A stretch of 64,000 nt of DNA from Staphylococcus chromogenes (GCF_029024625.1 NZ_CP118953.1:1-64000), one strand, 5' to 3'. Shown: positions 23,944 through 34,782, counted from the stretch's first letter. The notes: generated by a model from the sequence alone, not told the origin. A program made the numbers and translations.

Positions 23944-24154
23944 ATACGTAAATATAGGAAAATGTGAGTACGATATAAAGAGCAATGGGTTAAGTTGGAA
24001 CAGACTTAATGCCGTTGTTTTTTTATTTGAAGCAGAAGAGATTCAAGTAAATAGATAGAATTTGCCCTTTAGAAGTGATACATTATAAGGTATAGGATTA
24101 TGCCAATTGGAAACGTATAATTTTGCACTTTAATATGAAATGGGGTCAAAGCAT

Positions 24155-24856
24155 ATGGCAAGAAAAGTAGTCGTAGTCGACGATGAAAAACCAATTGCAG
24201 ATATATTAGAATTTAATTTGAAAAAAGAAGGTTACGAAGTCTACGTCGCTTACGATGGTGACGACGCCGTAGATTTAATTTACGAACAAGAACCGGACAT
24301 CGTTTTATTAGACATTATGTTACCTGGACAAGACGGTATGGAAGTCTGCCGCGAAGTTCGAAAAAAATACGATATGCCAATCATTATGTTAACAGCCAAA
24401 GACTCTGAAATTGATAAAGTTTTAGGGCTCGAGCTAGGCGCGGACGACTATGTGACTAAACCTTTCAGTACGCGCGAATTAATTGCACGTGTGAAAGCCA
24501 ACTTACGTCGTCATTATACACAACCGACACAAGAAGCTGAAGCGCAATCTAATGATATTGCGATTAAAGATATTGTCATCTACCCTGATGCGTATTCCAT
24601 TAAAAAACGTGGCAAAGATATTGATTTAACACATCGTGAATTTGAATTATTTCATTATTTAGCCAATCATATGGGACAAGTTATGACACGTGAACATCTG
24701 CTTCAAACGGTCTGGGGTTATGATTACTTTGGTGATGTACGTACAGTTGACGTGACGATTCGCCGCTTACGAGAAAAAATTGAAGATGATCCCTCTCACC
24801 CGGATTATATAGTCACACGTCGTGGTGTTGGTTATTTTCTTCAACAACATGATTAG
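24155..24856 (+). CDS. walR: Response regulator WalR (YycF)
   Basis: Essential OmpR/PhoB-type regulator of cell-wall metabolism. The 233-residue protein has a receiver domain with acidic pocket VVDDEK, phospho-acceptor Asp53 in [10 protein letters not shown], and Lys in YVTKPF, then a winged-helix DNA-binding domain ending [10 protein letters not shown] start at ATG 24155 ([10 protein letters not shown]), matching the S. aureus length; an upstream in-frame ATG at 24140 would add five residues. First gene of walRKHIJ. Confidence 0.96.
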   Translation: MARKVVVVDDEKPIADILEFNLKKEGYEVYVAYDGDDAVDLIYEQEPDIVLLDIMLPGQDGMEVCREVRKKYDMPIIMLTAKDSEIDKVLGLELGADDYVTKPFSTRELIARVKANLRRHYTQPTQEAEAQSNDIAIKDIVIYPDAYSIKKRGKDIDLTHREFELFHYLANHMGQVMTREHLLQTVWGYDYFGDVRTVDVTIRRLREKIEDDPSHPDYIVTRRGVGYFLQQHD

Positions 24857-24871
24857 AGGATGATGCTTAAT

Positions 24872-26704
24872 ATGAAGTGGTTAAAACAATTTCAATCCCT
24901 TCACACTAAGCTCGTTATTGTCTACGTTTTACTCATCATTATCGGTATGCAAATTATCGGTCTTTATTTCACAAACAGTCTTGAAAAAGAAATGACCGAG
25001 ACATTTAAGACAAATATCTCCCAAAATGCGAAACAAATAGAGCTCAGTATCGAGAAAATATATGCGGATGAAAATGGGGCGACAAACACCCAAAAAGATA
25101 TTCAAAATTTATTGAATGAGTACGCCAACCGTAATGAAATGATTGAAATACGTTTCATCGATACAGATCAAATCATTTTAGCGACTTCGAAACAATCGAA
25201 TCGTCATATGATCAATCAAAAAGCGAATGAAAGTTCCATTCAAAAAGCACTGTCACTTGGGCAAGAAAATTCAGACACAGTACTTAAAGATTATGGTGAA
25301 GGAAAACAACGTGTCTGGGTGAAAAATATGCCTGTGACCACAAGTGAAGGAATTATTGGCGATATTTATATCGAATCCAATATCAACCAAGTCTATGACC
25401 AATTAAGCAACATTAACCAAATCTTTATCGTCGGAACTTTAATTTCTCTTATCATTACAGTGATTCTCGGGTTCTTTATCGCACGGACGATTACAAAACC
25501 GATTACAGATATGCGTAACCAAACGGTAGAGATGTCAAAAGGGAATTATACACAGCGTGTTAAAATCTACGGCAATGACGAGATTGGTGAGTTGGCGCTT
25601 GCCTTCAATAACTTGTCAAAACGTGTACAAGAAGCACAAGCCAATACCGAGAGTGAAAAGCGACGTCTAGATTCTGTCATCACCCACATGAGTGACGGCA
25701 TTATTGCGACAGACCGACGGGGCCGTGTCCGTATTATTAACGATATGGCACTTAAAATGCTCGGTAAAATGAAAGAAGATGTTACAGGACAACATATTTT
25801 CGATATTTTAGACTTACGGGATACTTATACTTTAGAAGAGTTGAGTGAGGAACATGATAGCTTTCTCCTCGACATTAACGAAGAAGAAGGCATTATTGCC
25901 CGGGTGAACTTTAGTAACATTGTGCAACATACGGGCTTTGTCACGGGTTATATTGCCGTACTCCACGATGTTACAGAGCAACAACAAGTCGAAAAAGAAC
26001 GTCGGGAATTCGTGGCCAACGTGTCGCACGAGCTCCGCACCCCATTAACTTCTATGAATAGTTACATCGAAGCGTTAGAAGAAGGGGCTTGGAAAGATGA
26101 ATCCATTGCGCCACAATTTTTATCTGTCACACGTGAAGAAACCGAGCGTATGATTCGACTCGTGAACGATCTCCTTCATTTATCAAAAATGGATAATGAA
26201 ACCGAACAAATCACAAAAGAAATTGTCGACTTTAATCTATTTATCAATAAAATTATTAACCGTCATGAAATGTCCGCCAAAGATACAACCTTTGTCCGCG
26301 ACATTCCACAACAATCGATCTTTACAGAAATTGATCCAGACAAAATGACGCAAGTATTTGATAACGTCATTACGAATGCGATTAAATATTCTCGAGGTGA
26401 AAAACGCGTGGAGTTTCACGTGAAACAAAATGCGGTTCATAATCGATTAACGGTACGCATTAAAGATAACGGCATCGGGATACCGATTAACAAAGTCGAT
26501 AAAATATTCGACCGCTTTTTCCGAGTGGATAAAGCGAGAACGCGTAAAATGGGCGGGACAGGTTTAGGCCTCGCCATTTCAAAAGAAATTGTCGAAGCCC
26601 ACAACGGACGTATTTGGGCTAACAGTGTGGAAGGTCAAGGTACGTCCATATTCATTACGTTACCATGTGAAATGATAGAAGATGGTGATTGGGATGCGGA
26701 TTAG
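24872..26704 (+). CDS. walK: Sensor histidine kinase WalK (YycG)
   Basis: Membrane kinase partner of WalR that senses cell-wall status. The 610-residue protein has TM1 (about 13-35), an extracytoplasmic Cache-like domain, TM2 (about 183-204), HAMP, a PAS domain ([14 protein letters not shown]), and HisKA with the phospho-acceptor His in [12 protein letters not shown]. HATPase_c follows with N-box, DNGIGIP and GGTGLGLAI. Start ATG 24872 gives [13 protein letters not shown], as in S. aureus; in-frame ATGs at 24860 and 24863 lie too near the GAGGA site. Confidence 0.96.
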   Translation: MKWLKQFQSLHTKLVIVYVLLIIIGMQIIGLYFTNSLEKEMTETFKTNISQNAKQIELSIEKIYADENGATNTQKDIQNLLNEYANRNEMIEIRFIDTDQIILATSKQSNRHMINQKANESSIQKALSLGQENSDTVLKDYGEGKQRVWVKNMPVTTSEGIIGDIYIESNINQVYDQLSNINQIFIVGTLISLIITVILGFFIARTITKPITDMRNQTVEMSKGNYTQRVKIYGNDEIGELALAFNNLSKRVQEAQANTESEKRRLDSVITHMSDGIIATDRRGRVRIINDMALKMLGKMKEDVTGQHIFDILDLRDTYTLEELSEEHDSFLLDINEEEGIIARVNFSNIVQHTGFVTGYIAVLHDVTEQQQVEKERREFVANVSHELRTPLTSMNSYIEALEEGAWKDESIAPQFLSVTREETERMIRLVNDLLHLSKMDNETEQITKEIVDFNLFINKIINRHEMSAKDTTFVRDIPQQSIFTEIDPDKMTQVFDNVITNAIKYSRGEKRVEFHVKQNAVHNRLTVRIKDNGIGIPINKVDKIFDRFFRVDKARTRKMGGTGLGLAISKEIVEAHNGRIWANSVEGQGTSIFITLPCEMIEDGDWDAD

Positions 26705-28031
26705 AGAGTTAATCAAATCTATCATCTTAACCCTCCTCGTCATTTCGAGTCTCGTCTTAACGTTCATGATATGGAACTTTTCACCCGATGTGAACGACAC
26801 TTACAGTGATACGAATAAAGAAAATACGAAGGCGATTGGTATGCGTTACGATAAAGATGCGGGCCAAGTGATGACTCCCTTACAAATGATACATGTGGAT
26901 GGGGAGAAGATGGAAGGTGCTCCAGCGACCCCTTATGTAAATGATTTCGCCAAGTTATTCGATAAACATCACATATCGAAAGTTGAAGAATTTCAAAATG
27001 ATAACGGCCTTGCATTAAATACGTTAAGTGATCGATTAATCATTTTTGACTACCCGACAGACACCCCGCTTGCGATGTATTTGAATGAAGTGATGAACGT
27101 CCCGGCAAAAGTTCCGGCGAATTTTAAGTTTAACCGTATTATTTTAGATATTGGGCAGCGTCAAAAAGTAGACGCTTATGCGATTGATGCTGAGCGACAT
27201 CGTGCGATTCGAATGCGTACCAACGTTTCTGTTAAGACGATTAATCAATATTTAAGTAATATGTCCTCGAGCTTAGAATCGTATACAGATATATTGACGG
27301 ATCAAACAACAGTCAATAATGCGACGTATTTATATGCGCCGAAAGAACCGAAAGATTTACGCACGTACCGTACGATTTTTAGTAATATCAATGTCGAAGA
27401 TTTAAATTCAATCTTATTTGACGATACGCCTATTGTGCGAACAACGAAAAGTGGCAACACGACTTACAATAACAATACAGGCATGGTCAATTATGATGCG
27501 AACAAAGAAACCTACAGTTATACGAATTTATCCGAAGACGAACATAGTACAAGAGATATGAATGTCGGGATACCAAGAACCTTTGATTTTATAAATAAAC
27601 ATGGTGGGTTTACAGACGATTTTCGTTTGTTTAAAGCCAATAGTGACAAAGGTGAAATGGTCTACCAAATGTTTGTCAACGGTCGACCGATTTTTGACTC
27701 AACCATTCGTAACCAAATTAAAGTCATTTGGGGCGAACGAGGCATCTTTGAATACAGTCGAGGATTGTTGAAGACAAATGTGACGGTCGATAACGGTGAA
27801 AAACCGAAAGTCTTACCAGAAGCTGAAGAAGTTCGCTCTGAGTTAGCAAGTAATGGGCGCGTGGATTTTGGCAAAGTGCAACTGATGACAGTTGGTTACC
27901 GTATGGTGACGAACAATGCATCCAGTGATGGCCTTGAAATTCAGCGCAATAGTCAATTTGTGCCCACGTGGTATATTAAGTATAATCATGCGTGGTATGA
28001 ATTCAGAGATGGGGAGTTGATTAAACCGTGA
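26694..28031 (+). CDS. walH: WalRK regulatory protein WalH (YycH)
   Basis: Membrane-anchored extracytoplasmic protein that with WalI tunes WalK activity. The 445-residue product has one N-terminal TM helix (about 6-26) and a two-domain YycH fold; GTFDFIN-like and [10 protein letters not shown] segments match S. aureus WalH. ATG 26694 overlaps the walK stop by 11 nt. An in-frame upstream ATG (26682) would add four residues. Ends overlapping the walI GTG. Confidence 0.92.
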   Translation: MRIRELIKSIILTLLVISSLVLTFMIWNFSPDVNDTYSDTNKENTKAIGMRYDKDAGQVMTPLQMIHVDGEKMEGAPATPYVNDFAKLFDKHHISKVEEFQNDNGLALNTLSDRLIIFDYPTDTPLAMYLNEVMNVPAKVPANFKFNRIILDIGQRQKVDAYAIDAERHRAIRMRTNVSVKTINQYLSNMSSSLESYTDILTDQTTVNNATYLYAPKEPKDLRTYRTIFSNINVEDLNSILFDDTPIVRTTKSGNTTYNNNTGMVNYDANKETYSYTNLSEDEHSTRDMNVGIPRTFDFINKHGGFTDDFRLFKANSDKGEMVYQMFVNGRPIFDSTIRNQIKVIWGERGIFEYSRGLLKTNVTVDNGEKPKVLPEAEEVRSELASNGRVDFGKVQLMTVGYRMVTNNASSDGLEIQRNSQFVPTWYIKYNHAWYEFRDGELIKP

Positions 28032-28804
28032 ACTGGCAACGTGCAAAAACCCTTTTCATTATTGTCTTCTTCCTCGCGAATCTCTGCTTAATTTATATTT
28101 ACGTAGATAAAGTGAACAAATCACATGTAGATGATTCTGATAACGAAAATGCGGTGAATTTCGAACAAGAAAATATTAAACTGCCGAAAGATATGCCGAA
28201 CGTAGAAGGTGTGAAAATGCGTTTAATAACCGCAAATTCCCACAATTTCGAAAGTGAAGCCAAAGATGATGACAAAGCTGATACAAGTAATGACGGCTTT
28301 ACACTGACGCAAAAAATGGATAAAGCCGTGAATGTGAATGAAGATCCGATTTCTACCCTGAAACCGTATATCGATGCGAATGTATACGGGGGAACGGGCT
28401 ATCAATATCATGAAACAAAAGACGGTAAAATCATCTATGAACAAACGTATGACGGTTATCCAATTATGAATAACAATCGTGCCCGCCTCTCATTCGATGT
28501 GGATGGGAAGAAAGTAAAATCCTATACACAGTCAACGATGGAAGACATCCGTCCGTCTAAAGGCGAGAATAACCAACCACGTGATGTCCTTAGCGCACGA
28601 GAAGCGATTGAAACGCTATACTACAACCAATATTTAAAATCAGGTCAATCTGTAGACAGTATTCGTTTAGGCTACTACACTGTCGTAAAAGAAACGAATG
28701 TACAAGTCTTACAAGCGAACTGGGAAATTACCGTCAATAAAAATGGAAAACCTCATACGTATTACGTTGAAGCGGTATCGTCAAATCCGCAAATTACAGA
28801 ATAA
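28028..28804 (+). CDS. walI: WalRK regulatory protein WalI (YycI)
   Basis: 258-residue bitopic protein with one N-terminal TM helix ([18 protein letters not shown]) and an extracytoplasmic YycI domain; acts with WalH on the WalK membrane segments. GTG start 28028 overlaps the walH stop (GTGA), giving translational coupling. S. aureus WalI is 262 residues. Part of the walRKHIJ operon. Confidence 0.92.
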   Translation: MNWQRAKTLFIIVFFLANLCLIYIYVDKVNKSHVDDSDNENAVNFEQENIKLPKDMPNVEGVKMRLITANSHNFESEAKDDDKADTSNDGFTLTQKMDKAVNVNEDPISTLKPYIDANVYGGTGYQYHETKDGKIIYEQTYDGYPIMNNNRARLSFDVDGKKVKSYTQSTMEDIRPSKGENNQPRDVLSAREAIETLYYNQYLKSGQSVDSIRLGYYTVVKETNVQVLQANWEITVNKNGKPHTYYVEAVSSNPQITE

Positions 28805-28820
28805 TAGAAAGGGTGGTCAC

Positions 28821-29612
28821 TTGATACGAATGAGTGTCCTCGCAAGTGGGAGTACAGGTAACGCCACTTATGTAGAAAGTGATAAAGGGAGTTTGTTAGT
28901 CGATGTCGGCTTAACAGGCAAGAAGATGGAAGCACTTTTCGATCAAATCGACCGAAAAATTTCAGATTTAAACGGAATCCTTGTCACACATGAACATTCC
29001 GACCATATTAAAGGGTTAGGCGTGCTCGCAAGAAAATACAACTTGCCCGTCTATGCGAATGAAAAAACGTGGACGTGTATCGAAAAGAAAGATTCACGTA
29101 TTCCGTCTGCACAAAAATTTATTTTCAATCCATATGAAACAAAATCTATTGCGGGATTTGATGTTGAGTCCTTTAATGTTTCACATGATGCGATTGATCC
29201 GCAGTTTTATATTTTCCATAATGACTATAAGAAGCTAACGATGATTACGGATACAGGCTATGTGTCTGACCGTATGAAAGGAATGATTCGAGGAAGTGAT
29301 GCTTTTATTTTTGAAAGCAATCACGACGTCGATATGTTGCGCATGTGTCGTTATCCTTGGAAGACGAAACAACGTATTTTAAGTGATATGGGTCACGTTT
29401 CGAATGAAGATGCGGCACATGCGATGACAGATGTCATTACGGGTCAGACGAAACGCATTTACTTGTCGCATCTTTCACAAGACAACAATATGAAAGATTT
29501 GGCGCGCATGAGTGTCGGCCAAATTTTACGAGAACATGATATTGATACCATCAATGAAGTGAAATTATGCGATACAGATAAAGCACAAGCGACACCGATT
29601 TATACATTGTAA
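28821..29612 (+). CDS. walJ: WalJ (YycJ) metallo-beta-lactamase-fold nuclease
   Basis: MBL-fold exonuclease-like protein encoded at the end of the wal operon, proposed to act in DNA repair or replication-linked functions. The 263-residue protein has the zinc motif [10 protein letters not shown] plus ITDTGYVSD and [12 protein letters not shown] 28821 (MIRMSVLAS) is chosen because AAAGGGTGGT (28808-28817) is correctly spaced and it matches the S. aureus N-terminus; ATG 28830 is the alternative. A terminator follows, so the operon ends here. Confidence 0.93.
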   Translation: MIRMSVLASGSTGNATYVESDKGSLLVDVGLTGKKMEALFDQIDRKISDLNGILVTHEHSDHIKGLGVLARKYNLPVYANEKTWTCIEKKDSRIPSAQKFIFNPYETKSIAGFDVESFNVSHDAIDPQFYIFHNDYKKLTMITDTGYVSDRMKGMIRGSDAFIFESNHDVDMLRMCRYPWKTKQRILSDMGHVSNEDAAHAMTDVITGQTKRIYLSHLSQDNNMKDLARMSVGQILREHDIDTINEVKLCDTDKAQATPIYTL

Positions 29613-29619
29613 CGACACG

Positions 29620-29658
29620 AAGGGTTAAAAACGAGAGAAGGCGTTTTTAACCCTTTTT
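29620..29658 (+). terminator. Terminator of the wal operon
   Basis: Perfect 14-bp stem AAGGGTTAAAAACG (29620-29633) / CGTTTTTAACCCTT (29642-29655) with T tail. Confidence 0.9.
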
Positions 29659-29691
29659 TCAAATTTGGGATAGCACTAAGGGGGAAGCGGG

Positions 29692-29745
29692 ATGTCTAAA
29701 AAATCAAAGCAGGACAACGTTTCTAAAATTCAAGCTGATGTATGA
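29692..29745 (+). CDS. Possible 17-residue leader ORF ahead of arsB
   Basis: ATG 29692 follows AAGGGGGAAG by 5 nt and encodes MSKKSKQDNVSKIQADV before a TGA that overlaps the arsB ATG (ATGA at 29742). The good ribosome-binding site belongs to this short frame, and arsB itself has none, so translation of arsB may have been coupled to it. It could also be a remnant of a lost upstream gene. Function unknown. Confidence 0.35.
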   Translation: MSKKSKQDNVSKIQADV

Positions 29746-30992
29746 TGCTGACGCTACTCGCTGTAATTATTTTTGGTCTCACCTTATTATTTTTCATATC
29801 GCAACCAAAAGGAGTAGACATCGTCATTACTGCTGTCACAGGGGCACTCATCGCATTTCTCGTCGGTGTGGTCACTCTAAATGATGTGGTGACCGTGACA
29901 CATATCGTATGGAATGCGACGCTCACATTTATCGCATTAATTATTATTTCTCTTATATTAGATGAAATCGGCTTTTTGAATGGGCAGCGCTTCATATGGC
30001 TCATGCTTCTCGAGGCAGTGGGTTTAAATGTTTCTCTATATGATGTTGTTAGGCGCTATTATAGCGGCGTTATTTGCGAATGATGGCGCAACGTTAATCT
30101 TAACGCCCATCGTTCTAGCTATGGTGCGACACCTTGGATTTAAAGCGCGGGCAGTCTTCCCTTTTGTGATTGCTTGTGGATTTATCGCAGATGCGACGTC
30201 ACTACCATTTGCGATTAGTAATTTGGTGAACATCATTTCGGTAGACTACTTTCAAATAGGATTTACGGACTATCTCAAACACATGATAATACCGAACCTT
30301 TTTTCGCTAAGCGCGAACATCGTCGTCTCATGGCTATATTTTAAAAAAGCAGTGCCAAAATCTTTTGATGCAACACATATAAAAGCGTCGCATACAGCGA
30401 TTAAAGATGTCACCCTCTTCCGACTCGCTTGGGTATCTTGATCTTGTTAATGATTGGCTATGTTTTGAGTGAATGGCTCAAAATGCCTGTCTCCTTCATC
30501 GCATGTACGGTGGCCGTGATCTTTTTAATCTGTGCGCGTCGGTCATCTGCTGTGAATATGGCAGCCGTCATGAAAGGCGCACCGTGGAATATCGTGTGCT
30601 TTTCAGTAGGCATGTATATCGTCGTTTATGGCCTCAAAAACGTGGGCATAACGCAACTCTTAGGCAATGTGCTCACATCCATTTCCAACTATGGATTATT
30701 AGGAAGTATTATGGGGATGGGCTTCATCTCGGCACTCCTCTCGTCCAGTATGAACAATCTACCGACCGTCTTAATTGATGCGATTGCGATCAGTCAAGCA
30801 CAAGTATCAGGACACATTCAAGAGAGCATGATCTACGCGAACGTGATCGGTGCCGATTTAGGACCTAAAATCACGCCCATCGGTTCACTCGCGACGTTAT
30901 TGTGGCTCCATGTGCTTAATCAAAAAGGCGTAAAGATCAGTTGGGGCCTGTACTTTAAAATAGGCATCGTCATCACCATGCGATTCATATAA
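29742..30992 (+). pseudogene. arsB: Arsenite efflux permease ArsB, frameshifted and 3'-truncated
   Basis: Three consecutive frames together encode most of an ArsB antiporter, which expels arsenite. Recognisable blocks are [49 protein letters not shown] and [12 protein letters not shown]. Frame is lost at the T5 run 29973-29977, at 30026-30028 (TTTAAATG) and near 30435; each break is repaired by adding one base. The C-terminus stops early at ITMRFI, about 20 residues short of the family. No arsR or arsC is nearby. arsB between walJ and rlmH is not part of the usual staphylococcal order I know. Confidence 0.9.
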
Positions 30993-31026
30993 CAGGAGCC
31001 CAAAAAATAGGCTCCTGTTTTTTTTA
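30991..31026 (+). terminator. Terminator after the arsB remnant
   Basis: Perfect 10-bp stem AACAGGAGCC (30991-31000) / GGCTCCTGTT (31010-31019), eight T. Confidence 0.9.
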
Positions 31027-31165
31027 CGTTTATAGAAGAATATACAAAGAAAGTGCTTTGAACAAAAGAGACATTCATGACATATACATAACTGAAAATT
31101 GTGATACCGCATGAAGTGTGAATTTGATAAAATGATATGAATAAATGTGCAAAAAGCACTAAAAG

Positions 31166-31365
31166 TTATCCCCAAATATGTGCACAAAAGTGGAGAGTTA
31201 TAAACAATCCACATGTTAATAACCCTTTTACTCACAAAGTTATACACATATACACAGACTTATTCACAATTATAGTGGATAAAATCGAAGTTTAGTGTTA
31301 AATAATTTATGCAAATTCGGTATAATGAGGATAAACCTGTGAGTAACTGAATAACTTGTGGATAA
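31166..31365. promoter_or_regulatory. DnaA-box-like cluster and rlmH promoter
   Basis: Boxes or near-boxes: TTATCCCCA 31166-31174, CAATCCACA 31205-31213, TTATACACA 31240-31248, TTATTCACA 31260-31268, AGTGGATAA 31274-31282 (minus), TGTGGATAA 31357-31365 (minus, consensus). A -10 TATAAT at 31321-31326 with weak TTAAAT 17 bp upstream sits among them and should drive rlmH. DnaA binding, perhaps titration or control, is inferred. Confidence 0.6.
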
Positions 31366-31396
31366 CTCAAGAGTTATAAACAAACTGGAGGAAATT

Positions 31397-31876
31397 ATGA
31401 AAATCACCATCATCGCAGTTGGAAAATTAAAAGAGAAATATTGGAAACAGGCTATTGCAGAATATGAAAAACGTTTAAGTGCCTATACAAAAATTGACAT
31501 TATCGAAGTGCCAGATGAAAAAGCACCCGAAACTATGAGTGACAAAGAAATCGAGCAAGTGAAAGAAAAAGAAGGCCAACGCATCCTATCCAAAGTCAAA
31601 CCTCAATCCACAGTCATCACACTAGAAATCCAGGGGAAAATGTTGAGTTCAGAAGGCCTCGCCAAAGAACTAGATCAACGCATGACACAAGGTGCAAGTG
31701 ACTTTACCTTTATCATCGGAGGATCGAACGGCTTACACCAAGACGTCATGAAGCGCAGCAACTTTGCGTTATCATTCAGTAAAATGACTTTCCCACATCA
31801 AATGATGCGCGTCGTATTGTTAGAGCAAGTGTATCGGGCATTTAAGATAAACAGAGGGGAAGCTTATCACAAATAA
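31397..31876 (+). CDS. rlmH: 23S rRNA pseudouridine-1915 N3-methyltransferase RlmH (OrfX)
   Basis: SPOUT methyltransferase modifying helix 69 of 23S rRNA; in staphylococci its 3' end is the SCC integration site. The 159-residue protein starts [16 protein letters not shown] and has the SAM knot motif [13 protein letters not shown] and [15 protein letters not shown]. The last residues RGEAYHK are encoded by the att core. ATG 31397 follows GGAGGAA; the longer frame from 31358 has no ribosome-binding site. Confidence 0.97.
   Translation: MKITIIAVGKLKEKYWKQAIAEYEKRLSAYTKIDIIEVPDEKAPETMSDKEIEQVKEKEGQRILSKVKPQSTVITLEIQGKMLSSEGLAKELDQRMTQGASDFTFIIGGSNGLHQDVMKRSNFALSFSKMTFPHQMMRVVLLEQVYRAFKINRGEAYHK
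31859..31876 (+). other. att: SCC attachment core at the rlmH 3' end
   Basis: GAAGCTTATCACAAATAA matches the SCC insertion site pattern GAAGC-N-TATCA-Y-AA at the canonical place, the last codons of rlmH. The sequence after it is markedly AT-rich accessory DNA. Confidence 0.85.
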
Positions 31877-32029
31877 AACTAAAAAAATAGATATTGAGCG
31901 ATAATATATAATTAATATTTTTAAAAATTTTGAATGTATGAGCTTATTAGGTTCTACATTTTTAATTTTTGGTGTAAAAAACCAACTTATAAATAGTAAT
32001 ATTGTAGTACAAAAAGGAGATTTTCTACA

Positions 32030-32767
32030 ATGACAATAATAATTCACCCGCTACAACATATTGAATCTGCAAATATGAATGATTTGCTTGATCATCTTCC
32101 GTTTAATTACTCTATATTAGAAGACTTACACTTTGCTTTTGAGGAAACTGACTCATTTTTTGATTTAACGAAAAGTCACGAAATCCGATATTGGAAAAAT
32201 ATGTTATTTAATCGTATGAATCTTCTAATTCGAAATTATACATACACGATATTCTACTATAATCAAGATATACCTGATGAAGTTTGGTATAAGAGGTCTG
32301 GTACCAAAGGACAATCAGTTGAATTTTTTCCTGATTTTAAAGAAGAAGACTATACTAAGCAATTTAATTTTAATTACTTTTCTGAATATTTCTTCTTACA
32401 AGGTTTTAGCATATTTGAATTGTTAGGACATATTATAGTAAATATTTACGACATACAATTAAAAATGAATGAAATAAGTTTTCATAAAGCAATAAACAAA
32501 CTTAAAGAAAAAGATTTAGTAAAATTTTATGCACTTGATAAAATTCGTAATTCCAATGAATTTGATGATGCATCTAAACACAGAAACAACATTACACATA
32601 AACAGCATCCACAATTTATATCTTCAGGAATAACTAAATATGAAAATGGTATAGTTACAGCTGGTGTTGGAAATTACACTACGTCTCAAAAAGTTAAAGA
32701 AATAATGGATGGGATGTTAATGTGTTTAGAAAAGACAATAGAAATTTTAAATGAAAGTAAAGATTAA
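32030..32767 (+). CDS. HEPN-domain protein (Cthe_2314-like)
   Basis: 245-residue AT-rich gene. The C-terminal half has the HEPN nuclease signature R-x4-H in HRNNITHKQHP (near residue 187), within a helical domain. Aromatic- and Asn-rich N-terminal part is otherwise unrecognised. HEPN proteins are often RNases or toxin-like elements in defence and stress islands; activity here is inferred only from the motif. AAAGGAG (32013-32019) is 10 nt before the ATG. It is the first gene after the rlmH att site. Confidence 0.65.
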   Translation: MTIIIHPLQHIESANMNDLLDHLPFNYSILEDLHFAFEETDSFFDLTKSHEIRYWKNMLFNRMNLLIRNYTYTIFYYNQDIPDEVWYKRSGTKGQSVEFFPDFKEEDYTKQFNFNYFSEYFFLQGFSIFELLGHIIVNIYDIQLKMNEISFHKAINKLKEKDLVKFYALDKIRNSNEFDDASKHRNNITHKQHPQFISSGITKYENGIVTAGVGNYTTSQKVKEIMDGMLMCLEKTIEILNESKD

Positions 32768-32981
32768 ATTCTCTTTTAAAGATGTAATTTAAAGGATATT
32801 GAATAGAATCAGTAGCATTGTATATAAATGTAGTATCAGGGAGTGAGCAAGAAGCAAAATAAGATATGAAACTCTCAATGCTGCAGATTTGTAAATATTT
32901 AATGCTTACCCGATTTTTAATTTATATAAAAAATTAATGGAAAGTTGAGATTATGACGAAAAATACTTTTAGTTCACATTA

Positions 32982-33392
32982 ATGATTGATATTAATGAAT
33001 GTATAGATAAAATGGGTAGATTATATATTGGAGAAAATGAAAATTCTAAGGGTTTAACACAGGATTCTAGAGAATACTTTGAGCAAAATAATAAAAAAAG
33101 TAGCAATAAAAAGTACTATCCTAATTTACCTGACAAAAGTAATCGTAAAACGAGGGACTACAGAAATAAAATAACACATGAAGGTTTGAGTTTTTACCAG
33201 ACTAGCCATATTGAAATCAATGGTTTAATTTTAGGTGGCCCACAGGAATTTATGACATTACAAAATGAGAAGGAAATAACTGACATAATAAGGTTATTAA
33301 AAGAAGATACAGATATATTAGATGAAGAACAGCAGCAACTAGATAATATTATCCAAAAACACCTCAAGTTAACTAAGTTTCCAAATGGTTAA
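32982..33392 (+). pseudogene. Truncated second HEPN-type gene
   Basis: A 136-codon frame with the same HEPN R-x4-H pattern (YRNKITHEG) followed by a helical tail rich in Glu and Ile. It aligns by eye with the C-terminal third of the preceding HEPN protein, so it is probably a paralogue that has lost its N-terminus. No ribosome-binding site precedes ATG 32982, and the 214 nt between the two genes contains no open continuation. It could still be expressed as a short protein. Confidence 0.5.
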
Positions 33393-33409
33393 AAAGGAGT
33401 GATGAAAAT

Positions 33410-33450
33410 ATAGAATGAGCTCATTATTAGAGTTCATTCTATATTTTTTT
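33410..33450 (+). terminator. Terminator after the HEPN genes
   Basis: ATAGAATGAGCTC (33410-33422) / GAGTTCATTCTAT (33430-33442), one G-T pair, eight T. Confidence 0.85.
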
Positions 33451-33473
33451 AGCAATATCATTGATAAGGGGAA
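33447..33473 (+). repeat. SCC-like distal-end sequence, copy 1
   Basis: 27 nt ending TGATAAGGGGAA, identical at 25 of 27 positions to 48257-48283. At the other copy the sequence runs straight into an att core; here it is followed by GAACGCGTGAAGAGATGGC, a degenerate version. The rest of 33474-33652 holds no gene that I can see. Confidence 0.7.
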
Positions 33474-33652
33474 CGCGTGAAGAGATGGCAGATAAGATAG
33501 TTTTAGTACTCTGTAATTTTAGGTATAAGGTATATTATAACCGTTTTAGTCTATCCATCCATCGCCTACTCATTCTATTCTAGCTTATCCGCCCGACGCA
33601 ATTTTCTGACTCATTCCAGCTTTGCCTATCCACCTATCGCCCTTTTCCTTCG

Positions 33653-34000
33653 TCACTCGGTCATGGAAGTTTGTATTTCTTGTTCAATTAAGTCGATACG
33701 TTTACTGATCAAATTCCGTTGTTCATTCAAGAATTCTAGGTGTGCGCGTAACACGCTTGGGACATCTATTTGGTTTTGATAAAGCATGTCTGTGTTTTTT
33801 CGGATTTCTTTTAATGGCATATTCAAATTGCTTAGGCACTGGATAAATTTAATCATTTCGATATCGTCGTCTGTGTATAAACGCTTGTTATTGCTATCTC
33901 TGTCGATGTGTTTCAAGATATTCTTTTTCTCGTAATAACGCAGTTTGCTTTTAGGTATATTGCAATAATCTGAGACATATTCAATGTAATATTGTTTCAT
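33653..34000 (-). CDS. MerR-family transcriptional regulator
   Basis: 115-residue MerR regulator with an N-terminal winged helix (YVSDYCNIPKSKLRYYEKKNIL) and a C-terminal dimerisation coiled coil (about 80-112). There is no cysteine cluster of the metal-sensing type; a single Cys near residue 13 and another in FIQCLS are present, as in AdhR/aldehyde-sensing relatives. It is divergent from the DJ-1/SDR/MDR/DoxX cluster, with a palindromic operator in the shared spacer, so it likely activates that cluster and controls itself. Confidence 0.85.
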   Translation of the reverse strand: MKQYYIEYVSDYCNIPKSKLRYYEKKNILKHIDRDSNNKRLYTDDDIEMIKFIQCLSNLNMPLKEIRKNTDMLYQNQIDVPSVLRAHLEFLNEQRNLISKRIDLIEQEIQTSMTE

Positions 34001-34018
34001 GTAAGCATATCCTTTCTC

Positions 34019-34049
34019 TTAAACCAAGGTTTAACTGATATTGTAATCT
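34019..34049 (+). promoter_or_regulatory. MerR-type operator-promoter
   Basis: Inverted repeat TTAAACC-AA-GGTTTAA (34019-34034) lies inside a stretched promoter: a poor -35 TTAAAC (34019-34024), 19-bp spacer, TAATCT (34044-34049). The 19-bp spacer is the hallmark of MerR-activated promoters. Confidence 0.6.
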
Positions 34050-34077
34050 ATATAAACATGAATGAGGAGGAAAGACA

Positions 34078-34761
34078 ATGAAAAAGGCTTTAATTGTTGT
34101 AACAAACATTGCGAAATACGATAATTTAGACAGACCTACAGGTGCGTGGTTCTCAGAGGTTACGCATTTTGCGAAGGACTTCTATGATGCAGGTTATGAT
34201 GTTGATTTCGTAAGTCCGAACGGTGGATATGTACCTATTGATCCTGTCAGTCTTAGCCCTGAAATGATGAGTGTTGAGGACTGGGAATATTATACGGATC
34301 ACGATTATATGAATCAATTTGGACAAACGTTATCTCCAAAAGAGGTTAATCCTAGCGACTATCAAGCCATTTACTTTGCAGGTGGACATGGTGCGATTTG
34401 GGATTTAAGAAATAACAAAGAACTTAACGACATTGCGTTAAGTATTTACAATAACCAAGGCGTTCTCTCTTCTGTATGTCATGGTGCGGCTGGTCTACTC
34501 GACATTAAAGAAAATGGCGATTACCTCGTTCGTCATAAAGACGTGACTGGTTTTACAAATAGTGAAGAACAAGCAAATGGTACAACTGAATACATGCCAT
34601 ATTTATTAGAAGACGAATTTATTAGTAACGGTGCACATTTTAAAAAAGAGAATGACTGGAGTAATTTCGCAGTCGTAGATGGTCGCATTGTCACTGGTCA
34701 AAATCCTCAATCAGGACATGCAGTTGCTGAACATGCTTTAAAAATCTTAGCTAATCAATAA
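34078..34761 (+). CDS. DJ-1/PfpI-family protein (Hsp31-like glyoxalase/deglycase)
   Basis: 227-residue class I glutamine-amidotransferase-like protein. It has the nucleophile elbow VCHGAAGLL (Cys134, His135), an Asp/Glu-rich N-terminal region TGAWFSE with Glu27, and FAGGHGAIWDL. Close relatives detoxify methylglyoxal or repair glycated molecules and respond to electrophile stress. AATGAGGAGGAAAG precedes the ATG. It heads the cluster opposite merR. Confidence 0.85.
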   Translation: MKKALIVVTNIAKYDNLDRPTGAWFSEVTHFAKDFYDAGYDVDFVSPNGGYVPIDPVSLSPEMMSVEDWEYYTDHDYMNQFGQTLSPKEVNPSDYQAIYFAGGHGAIWDLRNNKELNDIALSIYNNQGVLSSVCHGAAGLLDIKENGDYLVRHKDVTGFTNSEEQANGTTEYMPYLLEDEFISNGAHFKKENDWSNFAVVDGRIVTGQNPQSGHAVAEHALKILANQ

Positions 34762-34782
34762 TTTTAAAAAGGAGCGATACAC

